Origin: Tenebrio molitor
Taxonomy: Eukaryota; Arthropoda; Insecta; Coleoptera; Tenebrionidae
Direction of reading: 5' to 3'
Length of the DNA: 64,000 nt
Assembly (NCBI RefSeq): GCF_963966145.1
Contig: NC_091046.1
Coordinates: forward strand, 20,708,001 to 20,772,000
Part shown: piece by piece, positions 51,315-61,393 of the stretch
Numbering within the stretch: position 1 is the first letter of the stretch
How the letters are laid out: each line of letters starts with the position of its first letter
Notes under the pieces: model-generated
What the model was told of the DNA's origin: nothing
Databases searched by the model: none
What the model saw: the letters and a program-made list of their open reading frames with translations, nothing else
Translations under genes and position numbers: made by a program

Positions 51315-52140
51315 TTCAAAGGCTAAACTTTTAAATATGTAATGTGACGAAATAATTGAACTATATTTGCTATGTTTGCGTTTGCAAGCCATTTCAGCGG
51401 CAAAACCTGAAACTTCATGTTTTCAAAGTTTTATGGCACCAGTAGGTAATTCCTAGTTCTCTTGTCGCAATATTATTTGTACTTAAAAGTTCAATAATAT
51501 TAGTAAGGTCTACTAAAATCTAAAGTTTACTTTTTAACGTTGAACGGTCATCTTGCTACTTTTGATTTTGATCCATGCACATGGGCGAGTCGTGCTACAC
51601 CACTGTGACACCGCTTAAATAGTGGGTTATAATTCCGTAAATTCGCGTTTTTAGAGGCTTTTTTTAATAGGGATAATTTAAAAATGATTAAATATTTATT
51701 TGGTGTAATCACGTGGTAATCACCGCCGTCTTAATGATTGACATATTTCACTATACATCTGCCTAGGCGAAGCTTTAGTGCCTGTGATCTCCACGGAGCC
51801 ACTTTAGGGGGGAATGTCACTAAATAATCATAACCTCAAAAACAAATGTAATGAATTCAGTGAAGTTGTCAAAGTGCAATGTCAAGAGTCTCACAGTTTA
51901 AAAGTAACTTTAATAACAAAAATTTTATTAATTTAGTTGATGCTAGTTCTGTTTGGTGTTTCTGGTTTCTAGTATTTTGCTGTTAGTGTTTATGAACTGG
52001 TTTTTTTATCATATTAGAACTGATATTGCGGTAAATGCAGCAACAACAAGTTCCGTTAGTTGTGAACCTATTTCTGGAATAATATTAAAATTATAATCTC
52101 AATCTTGGATTTGCAGTAGGTACTTTATTTCCTAAACGGG
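51315..52140. other. No recognised gene or element
   Basis: AT-rich; no inverted ends or coding motif found. Confidence 0.4.
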
Positions 52141-52141
52141 T

Positions 52142-52218
52142 CATTTCAGATGAAGATGGGGGTGTCACCGAGTTCGACCACGATCCCAAATTTGTGTTAA
52201 TCTGATGGTCGAGTTCGG
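52142..52218. repeat. Degenerate end of the hAT-like family at 3136
   Basis: GAGTTCGACCACGATCCC and GGTCGAGTTCGGCCACC resemble the repeated CAGTTCGACCACG motif of the 3136-4068 element. No matching opposite end was found. Confidence 0.45.
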
Positions 52219-52484
52219 CCACCGAACGCTACCAAAGGGATTAAGATTAAGATGAGTTGTATTTTCCCTATTATGATTATGACAATATAATTCATGTATC
52301 ACGTGATCATGAATGATCCAATGAAAATGCGTAAAGTCCTTAGTTGCATGGCTATCACAGCGATAATAAAAAACAATTATTATCTTATTTACTTTCGTCG
52401 TTACGATTTTTGATTGAAATAAATTTGTCAGTTTGACAAATAAATGATTAATTTTTTATTTCATTCATTATATTGTCTCATCGA

Positions 52485-52629
52485 ATATAACACGTGGTAT
52501 GATTAATCATCGATGATATTAAATTCGTGAAATTGAAGCAGGACATTTCACTCGTCCTTCGGACTCGTGAAATCTCCAGCTCAATTTCACTCATAATATC
52601 ATCGATAATAATCATACCACTAGTTATAT
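52485..52629. repeat. Palindrome with CACTCGTCCTTCGGACTCGTG centre
   Basis: Arms of about 65 bp: ATATAAC, GTGGTATGATTA, CATCGATGATATTA and GTGAAATTGA pair with TCAATTTCAC, TAATATCATCGAT, TAATCATACCAC and GTTATAT. The centre is GTCCTTCGGAC. It is followed by TTATATTATAGTTGATTATT. Confidence 0.8.
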
Positions 52630-52654
52630 TATAGTTGATTATTTATTAGTCAAT

Positions 52655-53255
52655 AAAAATTAAAAAAACATTTATCGGAAAAATAATACATACAGGGGTA
52701 TTCACGAGTAATAATGGGCCTAACAACGGCCCGACGCAACCAAATAAACATATTTTTCAAACGAGTAGATACCAATTGATCTTTTTATTTTTTAATGAAT
52801 CCAAGACTGCTTTTATTAAGACAATTTCCAATTGTCGTCACATGACATCTATCAAACCTAAAATGTATTTTTGTTTAAATAAAAATAACCTAAAAATTTA
52901 CATTAATTTAGATGTCAACTTCATGTCAAATTTAAAAAAAAAAACTAAAAGCAACTATGTTTCTTTTTTTTTAAATAAATAAAAATGATCCATGAAGGCG
53001 ATGAAAGTGTATAACTGGTTGCCTTTCCATATTTGTAAGGCGCATTATTACTCGTGAATAAGCCTGTATAAATGTGTTTTTAACGCTAAAATAAGGTAAT
53101 GAACACTTTAATTTTAAAGTAACTGTAAAAAGAGTAAATTAACCGTGGGTTCTACGCACTCCCCCAGAAATTTACAACATTCGTCGGTAAATCGCAGCTA
53201 CCTTAACCTAAATTGAAAGGTAAAGGTGTGTTTTACAGTTAGGGAAGCCGAAAAA
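52655..53255. repeat. Repeat shared with 59205-59470, split by a TA element
   Basis: AACATTTATCGGAAAAATAA, then after the insertion TGTGTTTTTAACG, GAACACTTTAATTTTAAA, AGTAAATTAACCGTG and GGGAAGCCGAAAA, match 59205-59470 in order. That copy is not split and shows the original join (GGAAAAATTATTCAGGG). Confidence 0.75.
52693..53066. mobile_element. TA/TIR element CAGGGGTATTCACGAGTAATAATG
   Basis: The left end CAGGGGTATTCACGAGTAAT and right end (inward) CAGGCTTATTCACGAGTAAT both run into AATG, 24 bp with three mismatches. TA flanks lie at 52691-52692 and 53067-53068. Ends resemble the element at 56808. The frame 52776-52982 has no domain. Confidence 0.88.
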
Positions 53256-53338
53256 GTATTAAATAGAGTCCACATAAACTGTACTCACAGGTTACCTTAG
53301 AGCACGTAAACATTTCGCGAGCCGAGTCTCTAATGTAA

Positions 53339-54032
53339 AGCCGGCTACTCACTACGCGCTACTTGGCGAGTGACTTGACTTGAACGAAACTTGGCAAGTA
53401 CTTGTGCAAGTTCAAGTAAAGATGTACAGATTACGCACTTTACTTTTGAAGTGTAAGTTTGTCGGGAAGTGCAAGTTGGAAGACGAGTAGTTGTCAAAAT
53501 GGAGGAAAGTACGACAGTTGTAGCTGCTTTTGTCACCATCAGTTGTGGGTACCTGTTGCTCAAAAATAATAGAAAAAAGAAACGAAGAGACAGAAGATGG
53601 TGGGTAACATCTCTGAATACTAGTAGAGGTAGGTATGTATTATCAAGAATGTATACCAGGTGAAATGAAAATCTGGCTTTAATATTGCTGTAATAAATAA
53701 TAAGGTTGATGAAAATGACTAATCAGTTAATTGCTATAAAGTTTAACAATTGTGTATTTGGTTTTCAGGTACTGCGGTACAGATATTTTGGCTGATTTTC
53801 GTAAAGAACCTTCAGGATTGTTGCATTGCAAAGCCCGCGTAAAATGTAGAGTGCATAATATGCAAGTATCGAAATACCTGACTCGTGCTCCTTTGACTCG
53901 GGACCATTTACCGACACAGCTCGGGAAGTGCAAGTACTTGGCCGAGTCCATGCTAAGTTGCATACACATTACTTGCTACTTGCCAAGTACTTTGTAAGTA
54001 CTTGCCAAGTACGGCGTAGTGAGTAGTCGGCT
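53339..54032. mobile_element. Harbinger element AGCCGGCTACTCACTACGC, deleted
   Basis: Ends AGCCGGCTACTCACTACGC and (inward) AGCCGACTACTCACTACGC, with TAA at 53336-53338 and 54033-54035 (TWA-type 3-bp duplication). The subterminal zones repeat TTGGCAAGTACTTG-type words. It holds an N-terminal Harbinger transposase exon pair (53499-53835). Confidence 0.9.
53499..53835 (+). pseudogene. Harbinger transposase N-terminal exons
   Basis: ATG at 53499 reads MEESTTVVAAFVTISCGYLL, then RKKKRRDRRWWVTSLNTSRG. A donor-like AGGTAGGTATG follows near 53627; TTTGGTTTTCAG at about 53768 is a good acceptor, and the next exon reads GTDILADFRKEPSGLL. The order R-R-x-R-W-W-V, then R-x-x-Y-G, then D-L-L-A-D-L-R-x-E-x-S-G-L, is the start of HARBI1-like transposases. 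The frame then becomes CKARVKC, not family-like, so the rest (catalytic DDE) is deleted. Confidence 0.7.
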
Positions 54033-54035
54033 TAA

Positions 54036-54130
54036 CATGTAAGGGCGCTTGCAGACTACGCGAGACGAACCTGCATTGTAACAAGTAAGGGCCCGTACAG
54101 ACTACGTGGGCCGAGCCTTTAATGTAACAA
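54036..54130. repeat. Two tandem Harbinger-type end sequences
   Basis: AAGGGCGCTTGCAGACTACG, then CGAACCTGCATTGTAACAA, is followed directly by AAGGGCCCGTACAGACTACG, then CGAGCCTTTAATGTAACAA: two diverged copies of one end about 47 bp apart. A related GCCGAGTCTCTAATG lies just left of 53336. Confidence 0.55.
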
Positions 54131-54279
54131 TTAATGTACGCTCGTCGAAAAAATGGTGCAACAAACACTTCGGTTTTCTGACGAACACAAAGGGATTCGC
54201 CTTTCAAGTGTGGACGTCTTTTAAAAACCAACGAACCTCCGCGAACGTACAAGACTCTTCAATTCGTTACGTAGCATGG

Positions 54280-54365
54280 AAAATCTTTCGGAAGAATGTG
54301 CTCTGCAGTTAATAGAAAATTACAAAAACTTCTGCCCAAAATTCGCGGAACAACTAGCAGTAGGT
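54280..54365 (+). pseudogene. MADF-like first exon
   Basis: ATG at 54280: MENLSEECALQLIENYKNFC and PKFAEQLAV, followed by GTAGGTACG, a donor-like site. The pattern L-I-E-x-Y/V-x-x-x-P is the start of MADF domains, found in the second protein of many Harbinger elements. The following exon was not found. This is one short exon, so the call is tentative. Confidence 0.45.
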
Positions 54366-54388
54366 ACGTTGTTAAGTAGTCATTAAAA

Positions 54389-54537
54389 TTGGTGCGATTC
54401 TGTTTTAAAATTTACCAATATTGCTGTATAACAATGTTGTAGTTGCTATGATATGTAGCTGTTGATTGGTTGGATCTATGCAAAATCAATATTGTTCAAT
54501 AACAATCTTGCTAAATTTTGAATCAGAATCGCACTAA
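54389..54537. mobile_element. Short TIR element TTGGTGCGATTCTG
   Basis: The left TTGGTGCGATTCTGTTTTAA and right (inward) TTAGTGCGATTCTGATTCAA both run into AATTTA(C/G)CAA, about 28 bp. 149 bp, no coding. The duplication is unclear. Confidence 0.7.
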
Positions 54538-55033
54538 ATATCAGGTAAAAATGTTTTAAAAAATCAGTCTTCTTTTTTGTAGAAGATATGGACCTATTTG
54601 TTGCACTAAATGTGGCAACATTTAAAAACATTCAGTGTATCCCAATAGTCTGCAAATATTTCATTTTTGTTGTATCCATGGAAATGAGAGAAAAAAATCA
54701 AAGCCATGTTGCCGTACGTTATTTGAGGTAAAATGGACATAAAATTACTATTTGGAAATGCTGCAAGTAATGAAGAAAATAATTGCAAACCTGATCACAA
54801 TCGTTCAGAATTATTATGCCGCTGGCTAGTAAAAGATAAATAGTCACAATCTTTTTTAATATTTAAAATACATGAGATCAAAGCTGCACCTTTTGAGCCC
54901 CCATATCTTCAAATAAATGGTATAGATTTTTGTTGAGTTGACATTGCCCCATTGAGTTGTTCCGAGAATTTTGGGGCACCCAGTATATCACACGTGGGCG
55001 AAATGCCATTATAAGCTCGCGAAATGTGTAAAT

Positions 55034-55373
55034 AATAGCTATTTATGCACCAAGGGCGTTAAGTACAACGATGATTACGCCCGGAGAACGATGAATCCAA
55101 CTCGAGGGCTTTAGCGCGAGAGATGAATATCGTTCGATGGGCGTAATCATTCGGTGACGCCGTGGTGCATACAAGATTTTATTTTTCACTACGTGTTCTT
55201 AAAAATAAAAAAAAATGGGCATCTTTGCAATTATGAATTGATGAGGGCGTTATGAATTCATTACGCCCGCTTATTCTTATTACGCCCTGTATTATGCCCC
55301 AGTTGTTATGGACATGTTTACGTATTTCGTATCCTAGGAGTTATCATGCAATTATACTAAAGTGAAAAATAAA
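55034..55373. mobile_element. Double-hairpin palindromic element, copy 3 of 3
   Basis: Nearly identical to the copy at 3468: AATAGCTATTTATGCACCA, centre CTCGAGGGCTTTAGCGCGAG, and final AGTGAAAAATAAA. GTAAAT precedes it, so the edge reads AAATAATAGCTATTTA. Confidence 0.8.
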
Positions 55374-55379
55374 AAAACA

Positions 55380-56390
55380 ATTATGCATTTCTCTCACTTA
55401 TAATATAATGTAGGTACTATTTTTGTGAATAATGTCTCGTTTATATTTTCAAAATGTCTAAAAGCCTAAGTTTGAATGAAATTTTAGAGACCAATGCATA
55501 ATGAGCCGGAGATAATACAATAATATAATACACAACGGACGCGATATGAGATCAAACAAAAGAAGCACTCCAGTTCAACTTGGTTTAGGGTATGCAATTA
55601 TAATGTAACAGCAGATGTAAAGCGTGCAATTTGTAAGCCCACACAACATTCTAGTTACAAAAGTTATATAGCTCTACGTGTTCCTTGACGTATTATATGG
55701 ATTGCAATGTTAAACTTCCTTTGGTACATCCACAAATATTTCTGAAAAAGATACGTAGGCACTACTTGAAGATCATTAATCTGTTAATTTTGAACTAATA
55801 TTAATATTTGTCTATTTACAGTCTGTTTAATCTATATTTATGCAATAATTTAGGAATATTTTTCCGTATTAAGCATGGGATTTTTCATCGAGGCGATAGC
55901 CGATCTCAGAAAAAGGGATTTCCCACGTATTGCACACATGACTTTTTCTACTGAAGTTTATAAATACATAGTACATATAGTATTCAATGAGCGGATAATG
56001 ATGGGTATTACTCGTGAGGATGATTTTGTGTCACGAGCCGCAGGCGACTATGAAGAGAAATTGATAAATAAGTTTCATTATTGGACAAACTGAAACTGAC
56101 GTTTTAAAATTATTACTTTGTATACTTGATACCATTGCATTAAAATTTGAGATTGGACTTCATAAACTAGTTGCTACGATATTTGCAGTGAATTTTGAAA
56201 TTATTATTCAACGGGCTGTGGGTAATGAATCCTGTTGATAAATATTGATAAAAAGATTCAGCACGAGATAGATGGTTGTTTCCACATACGAGTGGCTTTT
56301 TGTTTGCTTTCAGACTCTAAAATAATATATTTTATTTTATACTGTCCCGTAGATGTTCGATTACATTATCAATTGAGTCCCGTAGGTGAG
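55380..56390. other. No recognised gene
   Basis: The plus frame at 55875-56093 has no known motif; it contains CACGAGCCGCAGGCGAC, a CG-rich phrase like those in palindrome loops. No element ends were found. Confidence 0.4.
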
Positions 56391-56397
56391 TTATACA

Positions 56398-56631
56398 GGG
56401 TCATTATAAATAAATTATAAATAATTGTCCCATCGCAAGCGTTGGTGACATAGTGGAATGTGCCGCAAGCCTCATAACATCAGCAAGACTAGTATCGCCG
56501 AAAGGTGGCGCTACTGGCGGTAGTGGAAATGTGTCTACTAATTTGTCTAACATTACCAGGCAGGCGGCATATCCAAAATTTGTGTGTTTTCAACGCCAAC
56601 TGCGGTGAAACAATCATTTATAATGACCCTG
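56398..56631. mobile_element. TA/TIR MITE CAGGGTCATTATAAAT
   Basis: The ends CAGGGTCATTATAAAT are identical on both sides (16 bp), TA flanks at 56396-56397 and 56632-56633. The interior is GC-richer than its surroundings (TGGCGCTACTGGCGGTAG). 234 bp, no coding. Confidence 0.85.
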
Positions 56632-56807
56632 TATTATAACAGCCGGAAGAGCCGGAAAGTGTCGCTAAACAACACCTACCGGACTGTTTTATTTTTATAA
56701 ATCAAATCTGATATTGAAAAATGAAAAAGTCAAAAAATATTCAACGTAAAAAACAATGGCAACGGCCGTGGCCACAGGAAAAAAGGTGATGCTACTTTCA
56801 CAAGATA

Positions 56808-57304
56808 CAGGGTTATTCACGAGAGGGGTATTTCTGAACTTCTTTTTGCCGCAATCCATTATACACATTGCAACAATATCTTGATTTCAAATTTTAAAAA
56901 TAATTATAACTGAATCCACGATGGCTCTTAGTCCTGTCTCTTAGACGTTAAAGCAAAAAATCTTTGTGAATTCGAAAAATTTGTTTTTACAATAACGACG
57001 AAAAGACCAACATGCTCCCCATTTATGGAGTGTGGAAAGAATTCTGTCGCCGCTGCGGATGCTTAGAAGCCGATGGTAGACACTTCCAACGCCTTTTACA
57101 TTAACTTAATTTGTTTATTTATTTGTTGAATTTTGATTAAATACAGGTTATCTGCTAATCTGACATTTCTCGCAAATCTATCCAACTTTACTTTGATTTC
57201 TAATTTAAAAGAAATAACACATTTGATTTAGTAGTTACTGCCATTGGTATTGTTGGTTGCAGCAAAATAAAAATTCAGAAATACCCCTCTCGTGAATAGC
57301 CCTG
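56808..57304. mobile_element. TA/TIR element CAGGGTTATTCACGAGAGGGG
   Basis: Ends CAGGGTTATTCACGAGAGGG and (inward) CAGGGCTATTCACGAGAGGG run on through GTATTTCTGAA, about 45 bp. TA flanks lie at 56806-56807 and 57305-57306. The inner part (TTTCTGAATTTTTATTTT, GCAACCAACAATACCAATG) resembles the arms at 43054-44189. Confidence 0.9.
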
Positions 57305-57436
57305 TATAATGTGATTTTTTAATTTTTGAAATAAAATTATGATAGAGAACAGACTTCCAGTATGAAATAAAATACCGGGATATCAAAAATTATCTTAGTC
57401 AAAGGTGGTTATGATTGGAAAACGTCCGTCTCAATA

Positions 57437-57588
57437 GAGAGTTTTCGCGTTATGTTCCATTAAAATAACCGGTACGCTATTCGCGAGCAATTATCGTAAT
57501 AGCTTTAATGAATCGGTTACGCTATTGCCTAGCAACACCGCCGTTAGCGTATACAGGTTATCTGAAAAACGTAACTGCGAAAACTCTC
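57437..57588. mobile_element. TA/TIR MITE GAGAGTTTTCGC
   Basis: Ends GAGAGTTTTCGCG and (inward) GAGAGTTTTCGCA, TA flanks at 57435-57436 and 57589-57590. 152 bp, no coding. The interior holds GGTACGCTATTCGCGAGCA and TCGGTTACGCTATTGCCTAG, an imperfect repeat. Confidence 0.75.
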
Positions 57589-57748
57589 TAATTTATTTAG
57601 TGTGACGATTTCTTCGATACGAACGATTGGCCCCTACCGGCATCTTTTTTATGAGTCACATTGCCAGTTTCTCAAAACACACCAACACAATTTGTAAGGC
57701 ATGCATCCTTCGGCATAACTGCAAAGTGTGGGAAGTGCTCTCGAAATA

Positions 57749-57808
57749 GGAAAATTCACATCCCGTACTCTAATGTAAATACATTAGAGTACGGGATGTG
57801 AATTTTCC
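57749..57808. repeat. Perfect 60-bp palindrome
   Basis: The left arm 57749-57777 starts GGAAAATTCACATCCCG; the right arm 57780-57808 is its exact reverse complement (29 of 29), with a 2-base AA loop. It lies within the 57375-59570 element. Confidence 0.95.
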
Positions 57809-57834
57809 GGCACGACAACTGGTTTCGCACGATG

Positions 57835-57897
57835 GCGCAGCCGAGTGCCTGATTAGTTGGAGGGCCGGACAATACGTCCCGTTCGACATTTGTATTA
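57835..57897 (+). ncRNA. Possible tRNA-like (SINE promoter) scrap
   Basis: ATGGCGCAGCCGAGTGCCTG looks like an A-box and CCCGTTCGACATT about 40 bp on is a weak B-box. No cloverleaf can be drawn and no tail is visible. It could be chance. Confidence 0.2.
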
Positions 57898-58144
57898 GAC
57901 TTTTCGGCTGACCAAAATATTAAATCTTTTAAAAATCAAGGCTAATTTTATTGTAGAATTTGACATCGTCAATAAAGAATCGAATGCTGTGGAATCAATT
58001 CCTTGACGACCGTGACCGCTCTTTTGTTTTTTTCCTAACAAATTATTTGCCGGCTAAATTTTCACGGTCGTGCTTCAAAATTTGATTTTGGTGTATTAAT
58101 CGAGTGAAAAAAATGTCTAGTATATAATATAGAGTGAGTTAAAT

Positions 58145-58490
58145 GTGACACCAGAGGCAGTACAACTACTGGCAGGACTAAATTCTGAATTATTACCACA
58201 AAAATCGAAACAACGTTACATAGGACAATTTCTTCTCACGAAAGTATGTAATAACTATTCTTTAAATCACAAATTTTTAATAAACCATATTTTATTACAG
58301 ACAGTTTTATTAATAGGTGTTTGTGGTGCCTGTCTCCGAAAGGAGTTATATACTCTGAAAATGTAAAATGTCAAGAGAAGATATTATATTGATAACTGAC
58401 ACAAAAACCAATATTTGTAGATCATTTGCCATTACCAATCCAAACTGGGTTGAAACTGTGAAGAAATATATGGAAGTCAGGTTAAATTGG
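58145..58490 (+). pseudogene. Tyrosine-recombinase (Crypton-like) exon fragments
   Basis: The first exon reads TPEAVQLLAGLNSELLPQKS and KQRYIGQFLLTK, ending at AAAGTATGT (donor-like, about 58247). TTTTATTACAG near 58300 is an acceptor, and the next part reads TVLLIGVCGACLRKELYTL, then, after a stop, KREDIILITDTKTNICRSFA and ITNPNWVETVKKYM. LLPxKSxxRY is the usual start of insect Crypton-like recombinases, GACxRxEL holds the first catalytic Arg, and DTKT-x-x-x-R-x-F-x-I follows it in that family. The core between exons and the catalytic His/Arg/Tyr end are missing. A possible tail (NNNVYNCNF) near 58850 is uncertain. Confidence 0.65.
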
Positions 58491-59204
58491 TATTAATAAA
58501 ATTGACAAATATTTGAACCTTGATTGCCCTATGGACACAAGATTGAAGTTCCTAAAATGATTCGTGATGACTGATGACCTTCCTTCAACATCAAAAACAA
58601 AATGTACTGTGTTGCAGCTACAGCTCAAACAATGGTGAGTTGTGTCACAAACTTCGATACAGTGCTTTAATCTACTTGAATTTTTAGCACTTGCTTCCAA
58701 TATAACTATGTACCAGCAGACAATTCCATCACCAGTACCGTAAGAGAAGCACCAGTACAACATTATGACATTCAACCCAGAAGTAATAAAGCTGACAGTT
58801 ACCAAATTGTTTCTGCATTGTTCTCTAAAGGGGAGAATTGTAACAATAATGTTTACAACTGTAATTTTGCAAAATAAATTATGTTAATAATGTTGCAAAT
58901 TATTAAAATGTCTTGTACTTAACCACTACTTCCTGGTGAAAACGAATCATCTTTCTTCAGGTGAATACAAGATTTTGGGGTTAGAATGTTTTGTAAATTT
59001 TTATTTTCCAGTTGCACTTTAGCACTAAGAGCTAGTACTGGATAAAGTAGGTACACAAAACCATATATCAACTTCTGTGGTTTAGTTTTATTGTGCAATT
59101 TTGCAGATATTTATGAAATACCTGACAATTGTCAAACTTTTTGACATGTACAGCTGCCAACCCAATAGGTTGCATTTTCCCTGTTACGATTATTTTCTTT
59201 TTCG

Positions 59205-59470
59205 ATCGATATAAATTAAACAAACACATTTATCGGAAAAATTATTCAGGGAAACGTGTTTTTTTACACCAAATTAAAGTAACGTATGGACACTTTAATT
59301 TTAAATTAACTGTGAAAAGAATAAATCAACGGTGTCCGCACATTTTTCCCGTACTCCACCAGATTTTTCCCACATTCCACTAGAAATTTTTGACATTGTA
59401 CGGGAAATCGCACCTCCCTTGACCTAATATGTAAGGTAACGCTATATTTCCCAGATTGGGAGGCCGAAAA
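59205..59470. repeat. Repeat shared with 52655-53255 (uninterrupted copy)
   Basis: ACATTTATCGGAAAAATTAT, GACACTTTAATTTTAAATTA, ATAAATCAACGGTGTCC and TTGGGAGGCCGAAAA match 52655-53255 in order, without the TA element there. Confidence 0.7.
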
Positions 59471-59656
59471 TTGATTTTGTCATTCAAAAAATTATTATTT
59501 CACACAAAGTTTCGACAATTATTTGAAAATCCATGACCACCTTTGACTAAGATAATTTTTGATATCCCGGTACATTACGATACACTTCCGGTAGTACTTA
59601 CGAGTACCTACGTTTAGACATTCTTGACTCGGCTCCTAACGTCGTCTCGTCCATAA

Positions 59657-60459
59657 TGGGTGATATTAATAAAAATAAGCAAATGTTTCCAAGCATTTGC
59701 TACTTAGCATTAGCATTTGCTTTAAAGTAAAAGCTTTTGCTTCTAGCAATTGCTTGTTTTGGTATTAATAAAGAAATCCTCTTGACACGAAAGCATATGC
59801 TAGTGGCTTGACAAGTAATTGCTTGCCGTTCAACGCAAAGCGCCAGGAAAATGTATCCAAAGTGGTGCCTTGTCTATAATTTTTCCCGTGACAAATTTTA
59901 CAACATTTGATACAATTGGTTGACTTACTTCCATAAGTTCAGCTACCCCAATCTGCAATCATAGAGATTTATTACTCTATGAATAATTTTTTTTATACCT
60001 GGATCAGCCACATATCGCAACAATATTTTTATTTTCATCACCGAAGATAAAGCACCACCACGCGTTTCTTCATCGTCATTCCCAAGAAAATCAGCAATCC
60101 ACTGAACACTTTTATTTCGGAAATGAAACAATTTTACATCATCTTCTCTTGTAATGGTATTGTCTTTCCTTTCTTTGTAAAATTTACGGTTTCTTGGCAC
60201 TTGAAACGTACTTTTATGGTGCTTTAACAGCCGATTTATAACTACTAGTACGACACGAAGGAGAATGTCATTTATCCTAGCAATTGCTTACTATTTCAAG
60301 TAAATGCTAAACTTTATTAATAGTGCTTTCTAAAATGAGCAAAAGCATTTGCTAGTCAGGTTTCACTAGCATTTACTACACTTTTATTAATATCACTTAA
60401 AGCAATTGCTTATAAAATAGCTAGCAAAAGCATTTGCTACCTTTTATTAATACTGCCCA
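59657..60459. mobile_element. Harbinger-like element, copy 2, uninterrupted
   Basis: Ends TGGGTGATATTAATAAAAA and (inward) TGGGCAGTATTAATAAAAGG as in the copy at 42747. Flanks are TAA (59654-59656) and TTG (60460-60462), so the duplication is not exact. 803 bp. Sequence is near-identical to copy 1 outside that copy's insertions. Confidence 0.85.
59943..60200 (-). pseudogene. Harbinger transposase N-terminal fragment, copy 2
   Basis: From ATG at 60200: MPRNRKFYKERKDNTITRED, then FHFRNKSVQWIADFLGNDDE and ETRGGALSSVMKIKILLRYV, then a run ending near 59960. The same N-terminal region as at 44430-44675 with a few changes (I/A, I/F, G/R). The frame is open, but the catalytic domain is absent from the element. 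Confidence 0.7.
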
Positions 60460-60930
60460 TTGTCTAACTCGTACTGTTACAAGTAACCTACCGGACTTAT
60501 AACCTAAATAACTATTCTAAAGGGGTCATGCACGAAACCCGGTAAGGCTCGAAAAGACATTGCAAATTCAAAACCATGACAACTGATATTGTTGAAGCAT
60601 TGTATTTGACGTTTCGTTAACGATTTGGAAATTACCTGAGTTTCGTCAATCTACCGCTTAGTTCTTTTCGATATACGAGGAGGTATTGATAAATAAATAG
60701 CCTTGTCAATTCTAATAAACAAAATCAAATGTCATTAACATGGTAATTAATTATAAACATTGATAAGCAGATGTGCAAAGTTTGATGTTAAAAGGTCCAG
60801 TCATTTTTGAATGATTAATTTTTTTTAAGTCATGTCGGATATAATTTAAATTTTGACAAAACTGAGTGTCGTTCAATGATCAAATACCTATTTCTAAAGA
60901 TCAATATCCTTCTTATTTTACAATAAAAAA
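60460..60930. other. No recognised gene or element
   Basis: It may hold the decayed first part of the mariner gene that follows, but no motif can be followed before 60936. Confidence 0.35.
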
Positions 60931-61162
60931 CTGAATTGTGGCGTTTAAGAGGAGTAAAAAGCATTAAGACGCGGCAGAGAACTGGAAGATCGATTTCTGA
61001 ATCAACAACAGAAAATGTCTATGTTGTCCATGACATGATTTTGGAAAGACGAATTTCAGATACTTTGAACATCTCATATGAAGGCGTTTTTCATATCGTT
61101 AACAATAATTTGGGTGTGAGAAAATTATCAGTTATAATTGCCCTAGTGATTGAGCAATTCCC

Positions 61163-61271
61163 GATAATTTTGTGTTGGTGATCACGAGTGTTTGCTGGTT
61201 GTATAAATTTCCGACTGCGTAGCAGGAGGGAATTTAACAGCAGATACGAGTGGGTCACTAACAAAATTATC
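61163..61271. repeat. Palindrome with GACTGCGTAGCAGGAGG centre
   Basis: GATAATTTTGT, GTGATCACGAGT, TGCTG and AAATTTCC pair with GGAATTT, CAGCAGA, ACGAGTGGGTCAC and ACAAAATTATC. The centre is GACTGCGTAGCAGG. It lies at the break in the mariner relic. Confidence 0.7.
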
Positions 61272-61393
61272 TGGAATCTCTCAATCACGGGGCAATTCAT
61301 TTACCCAACTTAAATTTAGGCCAAATTAAAATTATGATCAAGATGATATAATAATTAATTTTTAATAATGTGTTTTCTTCAAATCAATGCTAT

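Larger units (their letters stand above)
57375..59570. mobile_element. TA/TIR element CCGGGATATCAAAAATT carrying tyrosine-recombinase exons
   Basis: The ends match perfectly over CCGGGATATCAAAAATTATC and on through TTAGTCAAAGGTGGT, 35 bp. TA flanks lie at 57373-57374 and 59571-59572. 2196 bp. Inside: a MITE (57437-57588), a perfect 60-bp palindrome (57749-57808), the recombinase exons (58145-58490) and a repeat shared with 52655 (59205-59470). No DDE transposase is visible. Confidence 0.8.
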
